Shown: positions 57,666 through 64,000 of the stretch, in pieces
Layout: each line of letters begins with the position of its first letter
Numbering within the stretch: the first letter of the stretch is position 1
Origin: Methylumidiphilus sp963753955
Lineage (GTDB): Bacteria > Pseudomonadota > Gammaproteobacteria > Methylococcales > Methylococcaceae
NCBI GenBank assembly: GCA_963753955.1
Contig: CAVWEM010000024.1
Span: 1 to 64,000, forward strand
Direction: 5' to 3'
Length of the DNA stretch: 64,000 nt
The notes under the pieces: model-generated
Told to the model about the DNA's origin: nothing
Database searches by the model: none
Seen by the model: only the letters and a program-made list of their open reading frames with translations
Translations under genes and position numbers: made by a program

Positions 57666-57776
57666 AAATCAGGGTGTGTGTCGTGTGGTGGGTACGGCCA
57701 TAGCATGGCGGATCGGGGGTGCCTGCCTCAACCGAAAACCCTGGCAAGGCTTTGCAAGGGTTTCCGGCGAGGCGGT

Positions 57777-58514
57777 TTACAGGTATTTCTTGAAGCTGGA
57801 GGCGGAGATCCACAGCGCGAAGCCGAACACCAACGCGAACGGCAGGATGAAATGGTTGGGATGCACCGTGGTCGGCCAAGACAGGTACAGAATCCACGGC
57901 AGCGTGAAAGCCGGAAACACCATGCCCCTGGCCAGGTGGTAAACCTGCCCCTTTTCACGTCCGCCGCCGAAGCGTCGCAGATCCCGCTGTCCCAGCCCGT
58001 CCACCACAGCCACCAGCCCGGCCAACAGGAACACCGGCAGCGCGGACACCATCACCGCTAAGCGGATCGCATACACCTCGGTGGCGAGGACGCCGGATAA
58101 GAGATAATCATGGAAGCCTTGCGAGAGTTCGCGGGCGTCCGCCGCAAAGCCCGCCGTTCCGCCCGCCAAGGCTGCCCGCCGTTCCCATTCCAAGGCTTTC
58201 GCCTCCACGCGCCAGTCTTGGTAAACCTTGGCATTGACGGCATCGGCCAGATCCCGCGCAAACAGGGCGGGATGGCGGATGAACACCCCTTCGCTGAAAC
58301 CCCGATCCAGGTAGGCCAACTCGGCCTCGACCATGACGATGCTGTGAGTCGGTCCTTCCTCCGGCCAAACCATCTTCATACACACCCACTCGAACAGGAT
58401 GTTGCCCACCATCCCCAGCAGCAACCAGAAGACGAAGGCCAGCAGGGCGTTGACTACTTTGCCAATCGGGCCGCGCTTGGGCGGCGGGACGGGGCGGGAG
58501 GCGGGTTCAGCCAT
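57777..58514 (-). CDS. ICE membrane protein, TIGR03747 family
   Basis: 245 aa from ATG 58514 (MAEPASRPVPPPKRGPIGKV); a start 9 codons earlier exists but would overlap traD more. Membrane helices near residues 25, 145 and 200-240, with PTHSIVMVEAELAYLDRGF and LPWILYLSWPTTVHPNHFILP typical of the family. It overlaps the traD end by 8 bases. Confidence 0.85.
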   Translation of the reverse strand: MAEPASRPVPPPKRGPIGKVVNALLAFVFWLLLGMVGNILFEWVCMKMVWPEEGPTHSIVMVEAELAYLDRGFSEGVFIRHPALFARDLADAVNAKVYQDWRVEAKALEWERRAALAGGTAGFAADARELSQGFHDYLLSGVLATEVYAIRLAVMVSALPVFLLAGLVAVVDGLGQRDLRRFGGGREKGQVYHLARGMVFPAFTLPWILYLSWPTTVHPNHFILPFALVFGFALWISASSFKKYL

Positions 58515-60584
58515 GGGAACTCCCCGCCAGCGGGTCGGCACCCACCCACCATTGGTCGGCGGTGCTGTACTTGTCCAACATGCTCTGGGCCACCTGCCGC
58601 ACGTCGGCGGGCATCGCCGGGTCGGCGGAGGTGTCGGGCAGCGGGAAACGAACCTTCCACAACTGACCTCCTTGCAGCAGGCAAAAGGCTTCGCCTTTGG
58701 GCAGAGCGATCAAATCGGCGGGGGCCAGCATCGGCACGTCGTTGACGTTGATGCGGTCTTGGTTAGTCGAAGTGAAATCCACATCCAAGGTCGTGTCGGA
58801 TGTGTCGGTCACGCCGGAGACCAGGGTCATCGAGTGGACTTGCACCTCCGGCAATTGCTTTGTCAGCAGTTCGGCGGTTTCCAGTTCGCGCACCCTAAGC
58901 ATGACGAGGGAGTTAAAGTTGCCCATGACCTGCCCAGCCTTGGCAGAATCGCCAAGCCTGGCCACGATGTCCGACCAAGTTTGTGTATACGCCGTCACCT
59001 GCACCCCCGCGCCGCCTGCCTTGTTCAGCAACGGAATGAACTCGTTGCCCATCAACTCGTTCACCTCGTCGGCTGGATCGAAATCTTCGGCTTGTTGCGG
59101 TCACGCACGGCTTCGGGAACACCGGCATCGACGCCGTGCTTGTAGATATGCCCGGCGATGGCCACCAAGTCGGCGAACATCGAGTTGCCGACGGCGGCAG
59201 AGACGGTGAAGTCACTCAATGCGTCCAAGCCGACATAGACGATGCCTTTTCTTTTGATCACATCCAGCCACTCGAAGATGGGCCGCGTGTCAGCCATGTC
59301 CTCGTAATCAGGGGAGATCAGTTCGCCAATCCGCCCGGAAATCAGCTTCTCCATCAGCGGCAGCAGGCTGGCGGTGATCTTGTCGAAATAGGTGCGGTCA
59401 TAGTTGATCGCCGAGATCAGTCCGTCAGCCACGCCGTCGCTCAAGTCCCTTTCGCGGATGAACTGGATCAGCGCCACCACTTCCTTGGCCCTGCCGCGCA
59501 TCGAGTTCGGGATGTCCCGCTCGCCCATGCTCTCGACGCGGGCGGCCACGTCCTGCTCCCAGTCCGGCGCGACCCGCGCCAGCCATTGGCGGCAGTAGTC
59601 CAGGAACAGGGGATCCATATTGGTCATATAGCGGGTGATGAGGTCGTAGCTGGGGCGCTGGCCCATGGCGAACAAAGCCCGCGCCACGATGTTGGTGAAG
59701 CGCCAGCCGAACTCGCGGAACGCCGCCGAATTGCCTTCGTTGGGTAACTGGTTGCTGATCCGCGTCGCCACCTCGGTGATGCGGGAGAAGTTGCCCACCG
59801 GGTTGTAGCGGGCGGAGAACTCGGGGAAGCCCAGATGGAAGATGTACAAAGCATTCTCTCGCCCGGCGCGTTTGGCCTCGGCCACCACGCGCTTCATCAG
59901 GTCGGCGTCGCCCTTGGGGTCGAACACGATCACCACGTCGCCACGGGCGATGTCCTGGGTGATGAGAATCTCGGCCAGCCGGGTCTTGCCGACGCGGGTG
60001 GTGCCCAACACCAGGGTGTGGCCCACGCGGTCGCCCAAGGGCATGTGGACGGGGCCTTCCTTCGGCTCGACGCCGTGGATGGCAGGCTTGCCGCCCACGT
60101 CCGGCAAGGGGCGGACGGGGTTCCACCAGACATCGGCGCGGAAACGGTCGGTCAGTGGACCCAGGACGGGATGCTTTTCCCAGGCGATCTCGGCGCGGCG
60201 GGCAAGGCGGTAAAACACATTGGGTTCGATGTAACGCTTGGCCCAAGGCCGCTCGGTGTCGCGCAGCCGTTGGGTGTGTTCCTGGCCCCAGCGGAAACCC
60301 AGACCCAAAAACAACTGGCGGTTGCTGACCGGGATGCGGTCGGCGGGGAGTGTGTAGAACGGCAGGCGGCGCAGGTTCCTTTGGTAACTGACGGCCCGCA
60401 TCCCCTGGCGGAACCGCCACAGGGCGAAGACCGCCAGCAGGGCGGCGGTGCCTTGGCCGATTTCGGCGGACATGAGCAAGTTGTGAGGGGCGAGGAAGCA
60501 GAGGACGGCGGCACACCCGGCGGTCAGCACCGACCAGAACTCGACCGGGGGCCGCAGCAGGGCTTCGATGGGGTGGTCGCTCAT
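58507..60584 (-). pseudogene. traD: TraD-type conjugative coupling protein (TIGR03743), frameshifted
   Basis: ATG 60584 (MSDHPIEALLRPPVEFWSVL). Two membrane helices, Walker A VLGTTRVGKTRLAEI, Walker B DVVIVFDPKGDADLM, then a full helical all-alpha region. Near 59072 one base is missing (RNKPKISIQ then stop); the next frame gives DEVNELMGNEFIPLLNKAGG, the expected continuation, to 58507. Intact it would pump the DNA-relaxase complex into the secretion channel. TIGR03765 ends 28 bases upstream. Confidence 0.87.
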
Positions 60585-60612
60585 CGGCGGCATCCCACAA
60601 TGGGCAGGGCGG

Positions 60613-61125
60613 TCATTGCTCGACCAACCCGGACGACACCAGCACCGGGTAATGCGACAGTCCGAGCACCGTTGCCAACGACGTGGCATCCAAGGGGGTG
60701 ACCGGAACACCGGGGGCCAGTTGCCGGATGGCTTGCAGATCCGCCTCGGATTCGGCATTGACCAGGAACCCGACCGCGCCCATCCTCGCCAGCGTCCCGC
60801 CGAAGCGGGCCAGCCAGTCGCGGGACAGCGGGTCGTTACCGACCAGGAAAAACGGGGCGGCGGCCAGTTGGGGCCGTTGTGCCTTCCGGGCCTCGACCGG
60901 GCCGGGACTCATGCCCGGCGTCCTCACTGGATAGGCCGGGGCGGGAACCGCGAGGGTACGCGCAGGGTGTGGCGCTGCCGCCAAGGCGGGCATGGCCTCC
61001 ACATAATCCGAGAGGGGCCGGGTCGGCCCTTGGTCATAGATGACGACGGCTTGCGCCGCAGCCGTGCTGGAATAGAGGGACAGCAAGGAGAGCACAGTCC
61101 AGACGCAGCCGGTGTTAATGCGCAT
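60613..61125 (-). CDS. ICE protein, TIGR03765 family
   Basis: 170 aa exported protein (MRINTGCVWTVLSLLSLYSS), with PFFLVGNDPLSRDWLARFGG, LARMGAVGFLVNAESEADLQ and LSHYPVLVSSGLVEQ, matching PFL_4695/TIGR03765. It precedes traD as in other PFL-type ICEs. ATG 61125 overlaps the previous gene by 11 bases. Confidence 0.85.
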   Translation of the reverse strand: MRINTGCVWTVLSLLSLYSSTAAAQAVVIYDQGPTRPLSDYVEAMPALAAAPHPARTLAVPAPAYPVRTPGMSPGPVEARKAQRPQLAAAPFFLVGNDPLSRDWLARFGGTLARMGAVGFLVNAESEADLQAIRQLAPGVPVTPLDATSLATVLGLSHYPVLVSSGLVEQ

Positions 61126-61648
61126 GGAAAGCACGGCTTGCCGCCTCCCGCAGGCTTTCAGGCAAAATGCGCGGAATGAACTCCGCGCACAGCCATTGGC
61201 GGCAAGCCGGGCTGTCCCCATACTTGCACACCAGGCACAGGAGGATGCCGTTGGCGATGCCTCCCGGCACCAGCACCCACGGAATCGCGCCCAGCCCGAC
61301 TGGGCCGGCGCAGCCGACCACGAAGCTTCTCGACACGCAGTCCAGCCGGGCCTCAAGCGATTCGAACAACAGCGCTTGCAGTTCGTCCAGCCGCCTGCCG
61401 GCGGACTCGAACCGGCCGAGGGCCTCCTCCAGGTAAAACTCCCAGACCAGCAGCCCCGGCTCTTGCCGCTCGGCGATGGCCCCCCAGGAAAACGGATAGC
61501 CTTCGACCGCTTGGGCGAGTTTCCCGCCCCCGGCCAAGCGCCGGGTGACAAGGGCGGTCGTCAAACAGGCCTTTTCAAGGCACCAGCGGGACAGCCCGTC
61601 ATCGGGGACAGGCGGGGATTGCCGCAAGGCGGGCGCATGGCTTTTCAT
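61115..61648 (-). CDS. Unknown ICE protein in the transglycosylase slot
   Basis: 177 aa (MKSHAPALRQSPPVPDDGLS). One or two membrane helices around VPGGIANGILLCLVCKYG, several cysteines, and a helical middle (WEFYLEEALGRFESAGRRLD). PFL-type ICEs usually have a lytic transglycosylase gene here, but no SLT motif is visible. I do not recognise it. Overlaps with both neighbours support it being a real operon member. Confidence 0.7.
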   Translation of the reverse strand: MKSHAPALRQSPPVPDDGLSRWCLEKACLTTALVTRRLAGGGKLAQAVEGYPFSWGAIAERQEPGLLVWEFYLEEALGRFESAGRRLDELQALLFESLEARLDCVSRSFVVGCAGPVGLGAIPWVLVPGGIANGILLCLVCKYGDSPACRQWLCAEFIPRILPESLREAASRAFHAH

Positions 61649-62439
61649 GGCTTGGGCGGCAGCGAAGGTTCTATGGGCGTGGCCACGCGGTTGCGCAGGC
61701 GGATCATTTTCGGGGGGCTGGCCCCGATGCCCGCCACGGTGGCGAGTTCGCCGCCCTCGCGGTTGAAGGTGATCCTCTTGGCCTTGACGGCGTTGGGGTC
61801 GAAGCTTTGGGTGGACGCCCATTGCAGGATCGCGGCATCGGGGGCGGCACCGGTGATGTAGAGATCGACCTGGGCACCTTGGGTGGAGGCTTGGCGGGCG
61901 GCGCGTAGATAGTCGCCGCAGCTCAGGCAGTCCAGCGGCAGGAACAGCATCACCCGGTCGCCCGGCTGCGCCCATTCGAGGGGAGTGTTTTGCGGGGCGG
62001 CACCGAACAGCCCTTTAGTGTCGATGATCTGCCCGCCGGGATTGATCTCCCGGCTGGCTTCGCTGTAAGCCGCTTGGAAGGCCAGAACCCGCGTGGCGTC
62101 TTCGTGCATCAGCTTGGCCCAGCGGCGGGCGTAGTCTTTGCGCTCGGGTTCGGTCTGCGCATGGATGCCCAGCACTTCAATCGGCGACAGGGTGGCGGGG
62201 CTGATGCTGCCGCGCAGGCCCCGCATCAAGGTCTGGTAGCGCGTCCATTCCGCCTCGCTGAGGTTCCATTGCTCGCGGGCAAAGCGCCCGATGGCCTCAG
62301 GCTCGGCGTGGACTGCCCCGGCGCTGGCGGATTCCTGGCTTGCCAGCCCCTTGGTTTGAACCGTGTCGGCCCAGCCCGAAGGCACGGCGAAAACCGCCAG
62401 CCCAACGGCCAGGCCGATTCGGCAGAAAATCGTCATCAT
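61645..62439 (-). CDS. ICE protein, TIGR03759 family
   Basis: 264 aa with signal peptide (IGLAVGLAVFAVPSGWA). REQWNLSEAEWTRYQTLMRG, LRGSISPATLSPIEVLGIHA and LEWAQPGDRVMLFLPLDCLSCGD are family features; the last segment carries a CxxC-like pair that may be redox active. Position after the pilL-like genes is as in PFL_4693. Confidence 0.87.
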   Translation of the reverse strand: MMTIFCRIGLAVGLAVFAVPSGWADTVQTKGLASQESASAGAVHAEPEAIGRFAREQWNLSEAEWTRYQTLMRGLRGSISPATLSPIEVLGIHAQTEPERKDYARRWAKLMHEDATRVLAFQAAYSEASREINPGGQIIDTKGLFGAAPQNTPLEWAQPGDRVMLFLPLDCLSCGDYLRAARQASTQGAQVDLYITGAAPDAAILQWASTQSFDPNAVKAKRITFNREGGELATVAGIGASPPKMIRLRNRVATPIEPSLPPKP

Positions 62440-62442
62440 GGC

Positions 62443-63165
62443 CTAGCCGCCCTGCCCTGCCTGGATTTGCCAGAGCTTGCCCTGCGGGCTGCGGAGCGTC
62501 ACCGCCTGCCCGTCCGTCGATTCGATGCGCCAGCCGTCTTGGGTGTCGCCCGGCTTGAGTCCCAGCCATTGGCCGCCGGAGCGGACCATGACCTCTTTCT
62601 CGCCCTCCCAGGTATCGACCGACCCCACGAAAAACGGCAATACCGGCACGGTGTCAGCCAAAACCGAACGAATAGGACTGATTTTCGCGGCGCTGTGCCT
62701 GGCTAAAACGGTGTGCGCCTTCGGCTTCCGGGCTTGTTTCGGCGTGTCCGCCTGATGCGCCACCGGCTGGCTTGCCGGTTTGGCCTCCAACACGGCAAGG
62801 CGCTGCGCCAAGGTTGCCAGCCTGCTTTGGAGTTCTTCGATGGAAACCTTGTCCGCGTCCTTTTGCCGGTCAAACGCTTCGCGCAAGGTTTGCACATCGG
62901 CGGCGCTTGCGCCGGGCGGCGGGGGTTCAGGCCTGGCCTGGATGGGCTGCGGGGTTTGGAGTGCCTGCGGTGCTGGGGGAACGGCCAGCGGAGGTGCCGG
63001 CACGACCGGTTCGGCGGTGTTGAGCTTGACCCCGGCAGCGGCGCTCTCCACAGAGGCAGGTTTGGCGGACTCAGCAGGCTTGGGCAGAACAGGTGGTTTG
63101 TCTTTGCCGCAGGCCGTCAGCAGAAAACAGACGGCCAGGGCGACCATGATCCGGCTGGGCTTCAT
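62443..63165 (-). CDS. ICE lipoprotein, pilus-associated
   Basis: 240 aa from ATG 63165 (MKPSRIMVALAVCFLLTACG, lipobox LTAC). A Pro-rich linker and coiled coil (LREAFDRQKDADKVSIEELQ) lead to a C-terminal beta domain (VRSGGQWLGLKPGDTQDGWR) recalling PilP/TraP-like proteins. It overlaps the pilL-like gene by 4 bases, as expected for one operon. Confidence 0.7.
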   Translation of the reverse strand: MKPSRIMVALAVCFLLTACGKDKPPVLPKPAESAKPASVESAAAGVKLNTAEPVVPAPPLAVPPAPQALQTPQPIQARPEPPPPGASAADVQTLREAFDRQKDADKVSIEELQSRLATLAQRLAVLEAKPASQPVAHQADTPKQARKPKAHTVLARHSAAKISPIRSVLADTVPVLPFFVGSVDTWEGEKEVMVRSGGQWLGLKPGDTQDGWRIESTDGQAVTLRSPQGKLWQIQAGQGG

Positions 63166-63716
63166 GAACGTCGGCCCTCTGCGTAGGCGGGCGAGACGTG
63201 GTAGCCGATTTTGCGGTACACATAGTCCACGTTCACCAGAAAGGCCTTCCCGCCCAAGGTGAGCAAGGCTTCGCGCAGGCTGATTGGGCCAAGGTGCCGA
63301 TGCACCTCCGGCAAAGGTTGGCTCAGAAGAGAAGTGACCGGCTGGTCGCCGGGGTCGGGCGGCAGCAGGTTGAAGCCGCTGCGGCGCAACAGATAGTTGG
63401 CGGCCTCTTCGACCGTCGTCACATCCGGCGGCAGGCGCACGTCGATGACCGCCAGCAAGGGATCGACCTGCGCGGCTTGTGCGCCGACGGTGGCATAAGA
63501 ATACCGCCCGGTTTGGACGGTCGGCGCAAGCTCGGATAGTTTGCCGACTTGGTAGGCGGTTGCCCCGGCTTCGGCCTGGACGGGAACGACATCGGGGGCG
63601 CTTTGCCCGACTTTCCGCGCCACGCCGTCCGGGTGGGCGGCACAGCCGACAATAAAAGCGCAGATCAAAGAAACCGCAAGGGGACGCAGTGGGATGGACA
63701 TCATGGCTCCAATCAA
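63162..63716 (-). CDS. pilL: PilL-like ICE lipoprotein (TIGR03748)
   Basis: 184 aa, best start ATG 63701 (MSIPLRPLAVSLICAFIVGC, lipobox IVGC). The body has VDPLLAVIDVRLPPDVTTVE and LLRRSGFNLLPPD, and ends with LTLGGKAFLVNVDYVYRKIG, matching the PFGI-1 class PilL N-terminal family, a secretin-like outer-membrane part of the ICE type IV pilus. First gene of this leftward operon within the window. Confidence 0.82.
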   Translation of the reverse strand: MIGAMMSIPLRPLAVSLICAFIVGCAAHPDGVARKVGQSAPDVVPVQAEAGATAYQVGKLSELAPTVQTGRYSYATVGAQAAQVDPLLAVIDVRLPPDVTTVEEAANYLLRRSGFNLLPPDPGDQPVTSLLSQPLPEVHRHLGPISLREALLTLGGKAFLVNVDYVYRKIGYHVSPAYAEGRRS

Positions 63717-63890
63717 AAGTTGGAAATGATGATCCCGGTTTCAGACTGAGCGAACCACTGGAAACCTTGGACGCGGCTTGCAAGGGTTTTTGCGGGTAAG
63801 CATTCCCCAGGTTGTGTCATCCTTCCCGCCGACACCCCGGCGCTGCGCCCGGATCGTTTTCAACGTCAACACAAAACCACAGCCACACTC
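63717..63890. other. Divergent promoter region
   Basis: About 170 bases between the ICE pilL-like gene and the Tat-signal gene, likely holding promoters for both. No clear consensus boxes recognised. Confidence 0.4.
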
Positions 63891-64000
63891 ATGCCGTTAA
63901 GCCGACGGGACTTCCTGAAACTGGTCGCTGCCTCCACCTTGTCCGCCCCTCTGCCCTGCCTGTCCGCCCAAGAACCACCCCGTGCGCTTTGGCTGCAACG
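63891..64000 (+). CDS. Tat-signal protein, partial (window end)
   Basis: The first 36 codons, MPLSRRDFLKLVAASTLSAP followed by LPCLSAQEPP, contain a twin-arginine signal (SRRDFLK) and hydrophobic core. The mature protein lies outside the window, so it cannot be identified. Confidence 0.65.
   Translation, partial: MPLSRRDFLKLVAASTLSAPLPCLSAQEPPRALWLQ

Larger units (their letters stand above)
43612..63716 (-). mobile_element. Degraded PFL/PFGI-class integrative conjugative element, transfer region
   Basis: At least eleven minus-strand genes follow the conserved order of Pseudomonas-type (PFL_46xx/47xx) ICE transfer modules: pilL-like, TIGR03759, TIGR03765, traD, TIGR03747, RAQPRD, TIGR03758, conjugative ATPase, TIGR03756, TIGR03755, traG. 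The genes usually between TIGR03758 and the ATPase (TIGR03745/03750/03746/03749/03752/03751) are absent, replaced by plus-strand cargo. TIGR03757 is missing and traD, traG and the ATPase are broken. I see no integrase or attachment site in the window. Confidence 0.85.

Noticed and set aside
43612..63716. Attachment sites or tRNA target of the ICE
   Set aside because: No tRNA gene, integrase or flanking direct repeat recognisable inside the window; ICE ends must lie outside or are lost.

Overview
This is about 64 kb of mostly GC-rich proteobacterial DNA. UmuDC, the GlrK/QseG-like cluster and the Pseudomonas PFL-type integrative conjugative element (ICE) families point to a gammaproteobacterium. 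A methanotroph-like host (Methylococcales) is my guess from overall gene flavour and is not proven. There is no rRNA or tRNA gene and no CRISPR array that I can see. The window is very rich in mobile DNA and broken genes.

Layout. 1-1188: an IS4-like insertion sequence with perfect 18-bp ends and a frameshifted transposase. 1235-8763: a umuDC operon whose umuC is split at its YSIDES motif by a 5.75-kb element carrying three tyrosine recombinases plus a small protein. It has the architecture of a GInT (ginABCD) island, but with no cargo and with a (GCCC)5 repeat breaking the start of ginB. 8937-9635: an SRAP/YedK protein. 9785-10957: a second IS4-like element with a 9-bp target duplication, just upstream of an HU gene. 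11.3-16.95 kb: a group II intron between HU and a decayed ihfB-like pseudogene. The intron is interrupted by a small serine-recombinase element and by an IS1-like element. 17.9-25.7 kb: a DUF2934 protein, a sensor kinase split by a 65-bp insertion, a 1,326-aa hybrid kinase and a FixJ/LuxR-type regulator. 25.7-28.2 kb: almost gene-free. 28.2-30.3 kb: an IS110/IS1111-type element followed by four tandem 224-bp copies of its right-end non-coding region. 30.6-43.6 kb: MscS channel, DUF3604/HupE/PPIase operon, a two-component cluster, a FitAB-like toxin-antitoxin pair and an IS5-like element with a slippery A9.

43.6-63.7 kb is a degraded PFL/PFGI-class ICE transfer region on the minus strand: pilL-like, TIGR03759, TIGR03765, traD, TIGR03747, RAQPRD, TIGR03758, a conjugative ATPase, TIGR03756, TIGR03755 and traG. 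Two AT-richer plus-strand cargo blocks replace parts of it. One is a lone P-loop ATPase (47682-49118). The other is a VapBC-like pair followed by a TPR protein, a GrpE-like protein and a divergent Hsp70 in one operon (51416-57071). The second block sits where about six type IV secretion genes would be expected, and the flanking ATPase gene has lost its start, so this copy is probably not self-transmissible. The Hsp70/GrpE-like/TPR operon is my best candidate for an undescribed, possibly defensive, system. The window ends in the start of a Tat-signal protein.

Many genes carry single-base frameshifts, several in homopolymers. Some may be assembly errors, and this should be settled before calling them pseudogenes.
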